Shown: one piece after another, positions 47,905-58,758 of the stretch
Layout of the letters: the number at the start of each line of letters is the position of its first letter
Position numbering within the stretch: the first letter of the stretch is position 1
Source of the DNA: Lactarius indigo
Taxonomy: Eukaryota; Basidiomycota; Agaricomycetes; Russulales; Russulaceae
DNA: 64,000 nucleotides
Direction of reading: 5' to 3'
Assembly (NCBI GenBank): GCA_025766275.1
Contig: JAFKAC010000006.1
Coordinates: 1,984,001-2,048,000 of the forward strand
The notes under the pieces: model-generated
The model's database searches: none
What the model was told of the DNA's origin: nothing
Seen by the model: only the letters and a program-made list of their open reading frames with translations
Made by a program: the position numbers and the translations under genes

Positions 47905-50189
47905 CCCTCAGTCTTCCTATTCGCCGAGTATCATCGTCTCCGCCCAGAGTACATCCACCAGCGCATAGAACGTTTGGGTCAGGCCTATAACCTCTGCATA
48001 CTACTCACTGTGTCGTGCCCGCATTACTCTTACAGATCCCGCTCATCCTCTTGCTAGGCTGAGACCCCATTCGAGAGTTGGGGTCCGCCTGCTCAGACAA
48101 CGGAACCACTACAGCCCTCGAAAACTCACCCATGTGAATGCAAAACAGATGAGCACGGCAGCTCAATATCTCACGGCCCACAAAGAGTCCGAGCACCGCC
48201 CGCCTACGATGATCTTTGAGTGGATGTTCAAAAGTTCAAGGCCCAGGTGCAGTCCTACGCACGGCGTTCACAAGCATCCCGCATCTGAACAGGGTGAATT
48301 TCGAGACGCTCCGTGAGTCATTTGTCGTGCGTCTACCTGCCCACTTTCTCCCATCCTATTTTTCTGACAGGACGTGTCGAGGACAGAGCTTCACGAAAAT
48401 GGCACGGGCTAATGATGTGCGGCTTACGTGGCTCCGCAGGTTCGGCATGAAAAGGTCGCCAGGCTGAAGAATGCGTTCGAGCAGCCCTTTCTACATGGGC
48501 TCAGCGGGCTTGGTGCCCCAACCAACCTCAGGCTCCCCGCTATTTTAACAGCACGAGCCAACGAATGACCATTGGCGTAGACACTGGATTTCAACCCCCC
48601 TCCTTGCCTGACCCTGTGCCAGTGTTTGGCTATGCGTCATCCAAGCGCAGGGGCGAGGATAGGGAAAGCCCACTCTGGGACATTGAGCACTCATCGGGCC
48701 CAACAAGGAGATGGCCCGGGGTAGTGTATGGTCCAGCTGGCGCTTTCCCTCTATTGACCCGGTGAGTTCATGTCAAATCCCTATTCATGAAGTCACCCTG
48801 AAGCGCGCGAGGTGAACAAACAGGCACGACACCACATGTTGCACCATTGCGCTGTGCAGCGCCGCGTACGAGTGCTTATGCAATGATTCAAAGGTGAGGA
48901 GTGAGGGATGTGCACTCATGTTGAGAGGCGACGACTCGGGTATGCAACTTGCTTTCAACGCGAAAACGGGGTCTAGTCATGGCGTCAGTCAAACGGATTG
49001 TACTTTCAAATTCGCTTTCAAATTCCCTTCGAGTTCAGTCGATGATACATTTGTTTTGCCATCGTCATAGGCTCTCTCGAGCCAGGTCTCGGGCTATACC
49101 ACTGACCTCGATGCATGACTTGTAACTTCCGTACGATCATTCTATGTGACTAAAATACTATTCTAATCGTGATTGCTCGTACGTATGACTCGGAGGCTCG
49201 ACTCGGACATGAAAATATATGCGCCGTCTTCACATCCTTTGCACGACTTCTAAGTTCTACTCACGCCCTCATTTATTGTATCTTCGCACAATTTCTTTCA
49301 AACAAACGCGACAGAGCGAAAGTGACATTTGGAATTACAAGATGTCACTGGGGTTTTTTCTTTTTTTTTTTTTGAATTTCTGTTAACGCCTCAGCAAGTT
49401 CTACGCGGATTGTAGAGGGACGAGGTACTACAGTGCGCGTGAGCAATGGTGGGTAGAATTGTGCAGGGTATGATAATTACGAACGGATCCACCTATTCTG
49501 TTTATAGTCTAGGTATGTCGTACAATCGACTATCCGAGCACGAACTCCTTGGGTTTTCTTCCGACATTCGCAACACAAATTGTGGGATCGTACTGATGTG
49601 CTCTATTACTATCCGAAAAACCGTTCTATTCTCTGGTATTATATGAAAGTACCTCATACCTGATGAAAGGTCAAATGCCGTAGTTCGTGGAGATTCGAAA
49701 GAGTCGGGGCTCAGACTGTACGATATCAGAAGCAGGTTTTTTGCTGGTACTAATCATGCGGTGGGTCCTCGTGGATAACGGTGCGCGATAGGTCTTGACA
49801 ACCTCTGGGAACGAAACACTCGCAACTCGTGTGACGATATCAGAGTACAATACGTGAAAACGGAATCAAGTAGGTTTCTAAGCGCGTTTCACCTGCAGCT
49901 GGCCACCCACAGGTATGCACATCCCGTATCAGTCATTCTCGACCAGTACAGTACTTGCATGTCGGAGACCCATTCTGCACACTGTGCTCCGCCAGGCCCA
50001 GACCAAAGGGCGAAGGTGAACAGTATTAGGCAATAACGTCAACTCCCAAATTGAGACCAGCCCGTGGCACCACCTCGACCTTGGAAACGACAATGACTGC
50101 ACCGACCACGAAGCTTGAAGCTTGAAGAACTATCTATGCTCGGGGAGCTACAAACTATTGCTTTCATGGTTACTTGGTATGAATGGTGT
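47905..50189. other. intergenic, 2.3 kb
   Basis: Upstream side of the GTPase gene. Isolated exon-like stretches on the plus strand (VRHEKVARLKNAFEQPFLHG at about 48437) have no recognised family. A 14-base T run lies near 49360. No gene called. Confidence 0.45.
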
Positions 50190-50905
50190 TCATGGGCCTT
50201 CACATGAAAGTTCCGTCCTGCGCACCTCTGGATGAGGGGTGCACAGTAGCCATACAGGTCTGTAGAGTACTGCGTGAACGCGTTGATCGACTAAATAGAA
50301 AGAAAGGATCGGGTTACTAGAAAGGTCGTGAGAGAAGAGGATACCGACCCCGCCTGATGCTGCCTGGCGCTCAACCCCCAGCAGGATACCCACATACGTG
50401 AAGTGGAACTTGGGGCCAGCACAGTGAGCATTGGTAGAGTTGTTCGGAGCGATGCCGCTTGAAATTGTGGCCGACGACAGTAATGCGCGCCTGATAGGCG
50501 CCCGTAAGCTCGCGGAAGTGGGTGACGGACAGCAGCACGTTCTGGAACGAGCCAAGCTGCAGCGTCTTCTGTCGTCACTCGCGTGAACATATCCGCGGGC
50601 GGGAGGAGGCCTGTGGCGCGTGCGAAGCATAGGTACGATTTGCCCGAGGATGTCGCGCTTAGGGGAGATATGTATAGTCTCTAGACCCAAAGTTAAAGTC
50701 AGTTTCCGAGCTGCCCGCTGGCGACGTGATGAACAAGAGCCGTACCCGCTGAAGATGAAGAGTGCTTTGGGGTCTTCCAAGGAGATTTGGGAGCTGGGCT
50801 GGGAATTAAAAAAGAGAAAAGCGAAACTGAAAGCTCGGGCAACACTCACCCCGAGAGATGTGTGCGCGGAATATGGACGGATGCCCGCGTCTTCTCTGGT
50901 ATGAT
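50190..50905 (-). pseudogene. DUF218 (YdcF-like) domain protein, truncated relic
   Basis: Pieces in family order on the minus strand: QISLEDPKALFIFSG (about 50790), ARATGLLPPADMFTRVTTED (about 50600), LGSFQNVLLSVTHFRELTGAYQARITVVGHNFKR (50455-50560, the DUF218 core) and NAFTQYSTDLYGYCAPLIQR (about 50250, C-terminal region). The N-terminal VxxGHAIW part is not found, and the pieces lie in different frames. The fungal proteins are of unknown function; the fold is shared with SanA/YdcF envelope proteins of bacteria. Confidence 0.65.
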
Positions 50906-51029
50906 GGGAGAAGCTACGAATCATTGCTTTCAGCGTCTTCGGAACGCGCTCCTGTCCAACAACCGCTGCTCAAACACTAAATAATAGGAGGAGAACGATC
51001 AATCAACATATGAGTGAGGCGTGACAGTA

Positions 51030-51925
51030 TGACGACCCACCGGCATTGACAGCCTCCTTCTGCGCCTGCATCGGGACCAGCTTCAACGACGCGGCTAGCC
51101 ATGCCCTACGCGACGGCCTCACATGCACTCCACATGCGGCCCGTGGGCGTGAGCTCCATCGTGCGGGCGTGCCCAATGTGCGCGCGAGCCACCTCAGTCA
51201 GTCATGGTGCCAATGTTGACTTCTGGCTGGTTGAATTGAGCGTTGGGTCTGCCGCGAGGAGGATGTCGGTCTATCAGCGCGAACTCGCCACTGTTGAGTG
51301 GCTCTCAGCCTGGATTGATGACGTGGTGGTATTTTGGAGAAGGGAGGGGGTGGATTGACAGTGGCGATGATGGGCTTGCGAATGCTGGTGACGTCCTGCC
51401 AGTCCATACTTCGGCGACTATATAGCCCCCGGGTCAACGCTGCAGTTCTTTCCAGAAACTGAAAAATTTACGCACAGGACTTGTCCATTGTCTCCTTTAG
51501 TATGAACGCTACCCCAACGCCACGTGTGCACGCACTAGCTAAGGCCCTCTCAGAGCCGGTGATGACGATGGCGCAGATTTCCTTGCCGGTATCAATGAGG
51601 TGTAGGGCCGCTCGTTGAGCTCGACGAACAGAGCGCTGTTGAGTTGAGCACCTCGGGGCGGTTGAACGTCACGAGTGCGACGCCAGATTCGGGGCGCACA
51701 GGATGTTCTCATATTGCTTGCTGAAGACAGATATCAAGCGGCAGGAGTACGTTGAGTGTGACTGCGCCGACGGAGGCGGTACGAGCAGCGAGTCGACAAA
51801 AAGCGGAGGGACTTCCGAGTGGCAGTCAGATGACTATGGGCGTCATCCCGTCATCACCGCACATGTAATCGCGGACCAATATGAAGCCGGTAAGCGTCCA
51901 ATGTAGACACGTTATATCTAGTAAT
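51030..51925 (-). pseudogene. Enoyl-CoA hydratase (crotonase), decayed copy 2
   Basis: Minus-strand pieces in order: an Arg/Ser-rich presequence-like start (about 51770-51830), ENIL..PESGVALVTFNRPEVLN and SALFVELNE (about 51620-51700), AIVITGSERALA (about 51560), MDWQDVTSIRKPIIATVN (about 51365-51415), an ADILLA-like piece and QPEVNIGT (about 51210), and MQAQKEAVNAGG (about 51050). This matches the mitochondrial beta-oxidation hydratase, but frame shifts occur between most blocks and the C-terminal third is gone. Nucleotide similarity to copy 1 (1123-1825) extends into the intron and upstream flank (51845-51925 with about 1850-1925), so the two are segmental duplicates. Confidence 0.78.
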
Positions 51926-52063
51926 ACGACGAAAATAAAATAACTACTGCTTTGTTCTGTCCTGTTCTAGTTCAACAAACTGCATATAATAGTAGTCTAT
52001 GGTCTTAGAGTGAATCGAAAACCAAACCAAATCACCCGAAATAGATTTGCGTTGTAATTATTA

Positions 52064-52815
52064 AGTAGGGAGGAAAACATGCTGGAAGCGAGGCAGCTGC
52101 AGACGCCTATAGCAACTGGCGCCGAACGGAGACCTTGGCTTTATTGAAAGCCTCTTCACTTCCTGTGAACGAGCACGGGTTGAGACCAGGAGCATATCGG
52201 GCATGTCTACGATCACCAGATCGTCTACGCCTTCCCGGTACGACAATACCTCCTACGACCTGCTCTGTAATAACTGCATTGGCAAGGCAAGTGGATGAAC
52301 TTTAGATGGTCGAGGCAGAATGATTGGAGGCACCGGACTCACTTTCACCAAGGATGTGATGTTATTTTTGCTTCTGCCGCGAGCGACGAGAAGTCTCCGA
52401 CATCGTCCCAACCTATGAAGTAGATTAGTTCGATGCAGCTCTGCTAGGAGATATGCGTGTCAGTACGTACCGAACGTCGCTGGCGCGACAGTAACATGTA
52501 CTTCCAGCGCTGCTGGTTCCGCGACAGCGTGGTCTATGGTTATTTTTTCGAGGCCGGGCCAAACACCTTGTTACGCTGTGTCTTGTCGACATCCCAGATG
52601 GACGGCGATCTTCATCTGACCTCCGGTGAGCTCGGATTTGTATTCACGGAGCACATCCAGTAGGACATAACCAAACACCATGGGTGGGTGATGCCGATCG
52701 TGACGAGGTAGTCGTTTTGGCTCAGGGAAGGCGCTAAGGAACGCATCATGTGGTCGGCCACGAATGAGCATGACGGCATCGGGGACGCTGTGGCGCCCGT
52801 TCTCCTCACTTCACC
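52064..52815 (-). pseudogene. Mannose-1-phosphate guanylyltransferase-like (ManC type), relic
   Basis: Minus-strand blocks: SQNDYLVTIGI followed by HPMVFGYVLLDVLREYKSELTGG (about 52620-52730), HAVAEPAALEVHVTVAPATF then, after an intron, GWDDVGDFSSLAAEA (about 52375-52530), and GIVVPGREGVDDLVIVDMPDMLLVSTRARSQEVK (about 52160-52240). The order and the GWDDVG and VVDxPDxLLV motifs are those of GDP-mannose pyrophosphorylases. The ARSQEVK ending looks more like bacterial ManC than the eukaryotic Mpg1 form. The N-terminal nucleotide-binding half is missing and frames are broken. Confidence 0.6.
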
Positions 52816-53673
52816 TTACAGTATTCGATACATGAAATGAAGGGGTGTCAGTCTGGCGAGTTGTCTGATCCGTACTCTTCGTTTCCGTTTCTCTTAAAAG
52901 GTGTCACGCACCACGACCGCCTGCAACAATGCCTGCAACCGCGGTTTTTTATTTCGCCACTCCGGAATCGGTCTCTGTTGCAGTTTCTCAAACGATCACA
53001 TTTGTCACATGATTGATTTACCCCCTGTTCTTCGTCTAGTACGCCTTCTGCGTTTTGCTCGATTTCTTCGTCTTCTCTGCATCGTGACATCATTTATTTG
53101 CGTACGTACATCAATAATGTAACAACGTAAACAATTGTGCATCCCAACGCCAATGATGTTCAAACGTAGAGGGTATCATCCACTTCTGCCCGTCTAGACA
53201 CATTCTCGAAGTCTGCGCCAAAGGTTACCAGCTAACTGAAGCGGCGTTAAACGGCCTCAGACGATCAACCCACTGATTACATTTGGAGTCCGTAAGCTTT
53301 TATGAATTGCTAGTCAATTTTAAGCGGGAAGTTACACCACAAGTCGACATATATCTGCCATCACGTCATATTATGCTGTGAAAAGATAATTTGAACTTAC
53401 GCTCCCTTACATTTCACGTACAGCATGACGGTATAGGGAGAAAGATCGCCCTGATCAAGAAAAAAAAAAGAGCCCCGCCTGGTGGCGTCACTGGTGTGTT
53501 ACCCACCTCCCAGCAAGCTTCCCAGATCTCTTATTCATTACAGAGCGGGATTCCAAACATTAGTCCCCCAATACACCCGATCCACTTCTGATTGTACGAA
53601 ACAAGACGATTGTGGAACGAAGGGGACAGAAAAACTAAAAGAATTCACTGGCAGCTGTACCTACTAATAGGCT
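52816..53673. other. intergenic, 0.85 kb
   Basis: No gene recognised; it is the 3' flank of the UstYa-like gene. Confidence 0.5.
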
Positions 53674-54372
53674 CTACGACAAACCCTCCTTCTCGTCCAT
53701 TGAATGTAACCAGCGGCCGGCTGGATCTTCATGCATGATTGAATGCTCGCTCGGGAATTCTCGCATGTACTTGAACACCGCGGTCCAGTCCCGGCAACGA
53801 TGGATCATTCCCTACGCCGTTTGAGCCGGCACGCCACTCGCTTCCCGTGTACTTGAAATGGGTCTCCTCGAGAGTTGTGTCTGCTTTGCACAGCACCGTC
53901 TGGCGTAGGTAGCGCAAGCAGTGCGCGATGTGATGGGCGGAGCCGGTACGATTTGTGACAAACCCGACCCGGATGATGTCCAGACAATGCATCTGGTGGA
54001 ACATTGCAATTATGAATGGCCGCTGCGACGGCCCAAGATCGGTGAATCCGTCCGCAGGGAACTGAGTGCCCCACTCCTCGTCATCGAAGAGGGAGAAGTG
54101 ATCCTCCGAACCGTCCAAAGGCATGCCAACGTCCGGTACATGCAGAGGCAGTTCTGCGGGGTAATCACTTCCTTGGAACGCTGAGAAGTGAAACATGTCT
54201 ATAGCGCATGTAGACCAATGGCTGAGAGAAGGGAAACTTACTGTACTCCTTTAACTACCGGGAGCAGTAGTTCAAGCTGGACGATGTTGCGATATGTGCA
54301 TATCACATTAAAGAGGGTGATAACCAAGAGAGATATGAAGAGAACGGGAACGCAGCACTGTCTTGCAAGCAT
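53674..54372 (-). CDS. UstYa-like oxidase (DUF3328), one frame break
   Basis: UstYa-family proteins are membrane-anchored enzymes that cyclise, oxidise or hydroxylate peptide natural products in fungi. Exon 1 starts at 54372 with MLARQCC and a single transmembrane helix (VPVLFISLLVITLFNVICTY). The core has FHFSAFQGSDYPAELPL, FDDEEWGTQFPADGFTDLG, then both family signatures: FHQMHC and, 30 residues on, HHIAHCLRYLRQTVLC with TTLEET following. The C-terminal HRCRDWTAVFKYMREFPSEH ... DEKEGLS is reached after one extra A near 53812. The intron near 54242-54195 is not fully resolved in phase. The two HxxHC motifs are intact. It lies 2.9 kb from a repeat-type precursor gene (57.25 kb). Confidence 0.8.
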
Positions 54373-55142
54373 AGAGGGACCTCGTAGGTAATAGAAAGCA
54401 CGTATGCCGTGAATCGAATAAGTCGAGCTGGGCCGACCTAAGCAAAGTTATAGTAGGGAACCTTTACTCTGACGTGGTTTCTGCGATAGATAAGAAGGTA
54501 ATAAAGTCACTGATGTGGTACTTATCATAATGGTCATGCGATGCTCGATCGCCAATGTAAAGAGCTTAACACATTGCCGTTACACATGGACATCGTGCGA
54601 GAACAACCCGCTATTTCCCCGCACAGGTACCAACAGAAATGGTGCAGGACACGAAAAGAGGGATTTTGACTAAGTTTCATCCTCGACAGATCTGGTGAGA
54701 TAGCCGAGGAAATGCAGACATTGACAGGAAACACCAGTTCGCTTCGCGAAAATGCGAGGGCCACCTCACAGATAGGGAGGTCTCTGATGTGACAAGCCCA
54801 AGTTTGATAGGCTCCGAGCCAACACTCCCGATCATCGGCTCGTAGTCGTCACCAGCAATCCGCGGCGGTACTACGTAAACCAGGCTAATAGTCGAACAAC
54901 AGAAGAAGAATCAGCGTAGAACCCTCAGAGAGAAATCAGTGTGGTGGGAGTTGGAAACATAAAGTTCATCTTAATTGAAGCGTACATCTTTACTTCGTCC
55001 TATCCCCACCCTCGTTTCCAAAGAGCAGAGGTAATAGTGCCGCCCTTTAATTCCCTAATTTTTAGAACGCTGATCTGACGGTGATGGTGGTGATCATATC
55101 AGAGCATGTCATCCATCATAGCAGAGTACACCCAACCTCTAC
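54373..55142. other. intergenic between the two UstYa-related genes (divergent)
   Basis: A shared promoter region for the divergent genes at 54372 (minus) and 55143 (plus). No gene recognised inside. Confidence 0.5.
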
Positions 55143-55418
55143 TTGACAGCCAGGAGGACCGATTTGAGAAGGAAGCCGATATTTCAGTCCACGACAACGG
55201 TGACTACCACCGCAGGGAGAAACGCAGCGAGCATCGGCGTAGCGACCAGGAAAACGGTTTCTGCTATTATTTTGGCCACAGTCGTCCTCATCTTGATCAA
55301 CATCATGTGTATCATTCTCGGGACGCGCAAGACCAATGGTGTTTTCAAGGCCCTAGAGGGGAAGTCTAATTACGTTGATACGAGGAATCTCCCGCGGCCA
55401 GAGCAGTATGGCATATAG
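55143..55418 (+). CDS. Small membrane protein resembling the N-terminus of UstYa-like proteins
   Basis: 91 residues without introns: a charged Thr-rich N-terminus (MTARRTDLRRKPIFQSTTTV), a transmembrane helix (VSAIILATVVLILINIMCII), then FKALEGKSNYVDTRNLPRPEQYGI-stop. The YVDTRNLPRP element matches the juxtamembrane part of DUF3328 proteins, but the catalytic HxxHC domain is absent and none of it follows within the next kilobase. The clean stop suggests either a genuine short partner protein or an old truncation. It is divergent from the UstYa-like gene at 53674-54372. Confidence 0.55.
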   Translation: MTARRTDLRRKPIFQSTTTVTTTAGRNAASIGVATRKTVSAIILATVVLILINIMCIILGTRKTNGVFKALEGKSNYVDTRNLPRPEQYGI

Positions 55419-57179
55419 AAGATGCAAACAACGACGATAATTGTTTCACTTGGATGTGGGGAGAAGGGGAAGTGAGATCACCATGAAAGGCCATGTAGTT
55501 ATTCCCACCCTATGACTCGGAAGCCACTGTATCGGTTTGTTTACTGTTTGTTTACTGGAAGTGCCAACTTGGGTCTCCCAACATCCCCGTCTTTGGACTC
55601 TATGTACGCGACTCCTACGGGGGCCTTTGAACCCTTGAAGTTTTCATGTCTGTTTTCGGTTCCGTATTTACGACTCGGGACCCCTATGGTGCGGCAGATC
55701 AATCAGGCAAGACTCAAAATGCTGTAAAACATCCGATCTCGAAGTTTCTCCTGCCCGCTTCCTCTCTTCCAACCCTTCCCGTGGCCTCCGAGTCCACAGG
55801 GCAGCTGGGTAATACATAGTCGCAACCTAACCGAGTCCTGTCACTTGTTTCAAGTTCCCATTCCCCCCACTTCTGATATTTATCTGGCCCGGTTATGTGG
55901 CTCTGGAAATCAACGACTACTGTAAGATCAGCCCTCGACGCTAGTACCAGTTAACGGCAGCTGGTCGTCCATCGCCATCATGTCCTGGTCATTGGCATAC
56001 CGTAGAACACGGATGATACGTAGAAAAGAGGTGTGTGAGAGATCGAAAAGCCTCCAAAAGTAGATAAGGGAAGGAAGTTCGAGATGCGACACCAAGTGCG
56101 AAACACTGAGAAGGCTGTCCACAGCCGCATTTCCACGGCCATTTCAGCACAGCCTTCTGTCCCGTCTGTCCCTTCATTTTTTACACAAGCCTATTCTCTT
56201 CCATGGACGGAGCTGAGAAACTTGGCAGATCCATCCAGCAAACGCGTGACCTCTCGAGTCCCGAAACCGGAGACCGGACCGCCGGTGGATGTGCCTCCCG
56301 AACCTGGCGGAGGCAAGGGCGGAGGTACAGTAATGTGAAGCAAGGGTTTGTTTCCCTCTGATCGTATCTATTGAATGCGAACTAACGGACTTGCCAGTGA
56401 GTAGCCTAACTCGCACATATATGCTGCCCGAAAGACTTTCGTACGCCAGAGTCCCTCGCAGGTCTCGAGTCTCTTGTGCTAAATATTCTAGTCTCATGGT
56501 TTCGATACTATATACCATGACTAGGGGCCACCTTTACGGACTAAGTTAAGGACTATCGTATTTCATAACTGTAGTGTTCTCGATGCGACCGGTCTGTGTC
56601 TCAGGACGTGTATCCCGGAAATATAAATAGATTTTTTAATAATAAACCCCCCCCCGAGAAGGCAGGATGTGCGAGTCAAACGCTAAAAAGGTGGGTAGTA
56701 AAATAGGGCTGGTTCTGGAGCTTCTCGTGGCCAGACTCATGGTCGGACTTCGAGCTGCTTGGCGAGTCGTCGCATTAACACCGAGTCACAATCGTGACCC
56801 ACTTTGCCACTTCCCTCTTAGGTCTATGGCGCTCTCCTGAAACAAACTTAGCAAACCTCACAAGCGACAGCGATTCGGAACTTACATTGCAGAATATGCA
56901 GGGCTTTGCACGTACGTGTCAGTGAACACGTGTGCACATCTTTCGTGTTCTCTGGTCCCTTCGTTACACCGAGTACCCTGATCATGATATGGTATCTATG
57001 TCACGTCACTAGTTTGAAATTCCAAACGTGTGGCTCAGCTGTTCCCCACCTCAGCAAGTTTGGCTGGCAGTAAGCGAGGAACACGACGTTCTGGTGTGCG
57101 TGCACCGGCCAGAGATCTATCGAGCTAGGTCACAGGGCCTCTTAGGGGCTGGCGCCATATGGGTTGGCTTTGCCTTCTC
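55419..57179. other. intergenic, 1.8 kb
   Basis: A short plus-strand frame (56084-56338) ends with VPPEPGGGKGGG and might be a small gene, but nothing supports it. Otherwise no recognised content. Confidence 0.45.
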
Positions 57180-57186
57180 TATAAAG
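57180..57186 (+). promoter_or_regulatory. TATA box of the repeat-precursor gene
   Basis: TATAAAG about 65 bp before the start codon at 57251, at a plausible distance for a basidiomycete promoter with a short leader. Confidence 0.5.
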
Positions 57187-57250
57187 AGTCCTGAAACTTG
57201 GCCATTGAAGAAACCAACGACCGCAAAGTTCTTACAATCAACTTGACAAG

Positions 57251-57952
57251 ATGCGCAACACTCTGATGATTTCTGTCTTACTCTCTGTCGTCGTTGTAGT
57301 CGGCGCTGTGCCTATGATGAACAGTACGTCTTGGTCATTTATTGTTGTCGTAATGCCACAGAATAGGGAGTAAACCTCCAATCCAGACGCCCAGGTGCTT
57401 AATGGCCGGGATGTCCTTGTTGACCGAGAGCCCACTGAGCCGGAGAGCGCTATCAGGGACCTCAACCCCGGCTCCTTTTACGTTGGTGCAGTCCACCGAA
57501 AAGGTCGAAGAGAGGTATCCATTCTTCACCATTTGTCTAAGTGTTAGAAATTGACATGACCTCCCTATAGGAACGGCCTCGACCGCGGCTCCTTTTACGT
57601 TGGCGCTGTTCATGAAAATGTTGTAGAGAGGTACCGATTTTTCCTGCCTGTGCGATCACTAGATTTTGCGACTCACAAGACTTCCCATTAGGGACAACCC
57701 TGATAGTGGCTCCTTTTATGTTGGCTCAGTCCACCAAAAGGTTGACGCGAGGTATCACCACTTTCTCACCTATACGAACATTATATTTTTGACTCATGGG
57801 ATTTCACATTAGAAATAACCTCGACCGCGGCTCTTTTTATGTGGGCGCCGTCCACCAGAAAGTCGACGAGAGGTATCGGTGCTCTCCTATTCGTCTGAGC
57901 ACAAGGCATCGCGACTCACGAGACTTTCTTCAGGGACGAGACCGCTGTCTGA
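57251..57952 (+). CDS. Secreted multi-copy repeat peptide precursor (candidate dikaritin-type RiPP precursor)
   Basis: Exon 1 (57251-57323) encodes a signal peptide, MRNTLMISVLLSVVVVVGAV. Exon 2 (57387-57514) holds a linker (VLNGRDVLVDREPTEPES) and the first repeat, IRDLNPGSFYVGAVHRK. Exons 3-5 are exactly 60 nt each (57571-57630, 57692-57751, 57813-57872) and encode further copies: GLDRGSFYVGAVHENVVE, NPDSGSFYVGSVHQKVDA and NLDRGSFYVGAVHQKVDE. All share an Arg codon split by the intron. Exon 6 (57934-57952) gives DETAV-stop. Downstream a degenerate unit (HGVLFVGRVHASVQ, about 57995-58030) lies beyond the stop. One extra G near 57504 disturbs the end of repeat 1. A signal peptide plus identical Tyr-containing cores next to a UstYa-like gene matches precursors of ustiloxin-type peptides; the product is unknown. 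Confidence 0.72.
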
Positions 57953-58161
57953 GTGCCAGAGTCAGAGTGCGCCAGCTGCGACCGTCATGGCGTCCTCTTT
58001 GTCGGAAGGGTTCACGCAAGTGTGCAGCCCTGAATGGTCGGCGGGTTCTGTGATAGATTTTGTGAGCCTTTAGTTATAGTTTCCATAGACTGTGTGGTCC
58101 CAAATGGGTACTTTCTAGAGCTTCTGCAACAAATTGTGGCCAGTACGGCATTTATACAGTC

Positions 58162-58758
58162 ATGGACGTACGAGGAATACTCCCAGGTATCCTAGCCTTT
58201 GGGACAATCTGCTCAAGCACAATGACTTGTGAGTCGATTCTGAGTTCTTCAATTTCTTTCTCTTCGGTAATTGAGGGCGCATGGTTACATCCTCGAACCC
58301 AGCCCTAAGCTCGATCTTTTGAGTTCAGTCACAGACGAGTTCTCTGTTCTACAATTGGATTCCTTTCTTGGGAATCCCTTACTCCGTGGGTTGACAGCAC
58401 ATTACTCCGCCCGCTTCAGGGCCGACGGATCCCCCGGAATCAAGGGATTCAAGGCGATGCCCATGCGGGGAGCCGGCCCCGGCGCTACGCTCCAGCGCTC
58501 ACACCGAGTCACATGCTGTACCATTACCAACGCTACTACTCAAGCTACTACTTCGAACGGCACGCCTTTGGCGTAGTCAAATACGGCCGCATCATCCCAT
58601 ACAAAAAACTCCTATCTTCCCGTAAGAAGAACGAACGCCCTCCGCTTCCGAACGTTCCTACAGGAAACCCGCGCTCTCTCCAGGCCCGAACCGGCCCATA
58701 CGCTTACGTGCCACCGAACCCGACTGAAGGCAGCATGCAACCTATAACGAAATTCTAG
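58162..58758 (+). CDS. Probable second secreted, Tyr-rich protein
   Basis: Exon 1 (58162-58228) reads MDVRGILPGILAFGTICSST, a likely signal peptide, and ends at a GTGAGT donor. After an acceptor near 58275 an open stretch reads AHGYILEPSPKLDLLSSVTD and GIKGFKAMPMRGAGPGA. In a second frame the sequence continues RRYAPALTPSHMLYHYQRY YSSYYFERH, KYGRIIPYKKLL, and a Pro-rich end ANVPTGN-like to SMQPITKF-stop at 58758. The two frames do not join without one shifted base. No family is recognised. Position 110 bp after the repeat precursor, same strand, and the run of Tyr residues make it a possible second precursor or accessory protein. Confidence 0.45.

Noticed and set aside
47611..48057. 148-codon plus-strand frame opposite the GTPase P-loop exon
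   Set aside because: It is the shadow of the minus-strand exon carrying GRANAGKTS, which has clear family support.
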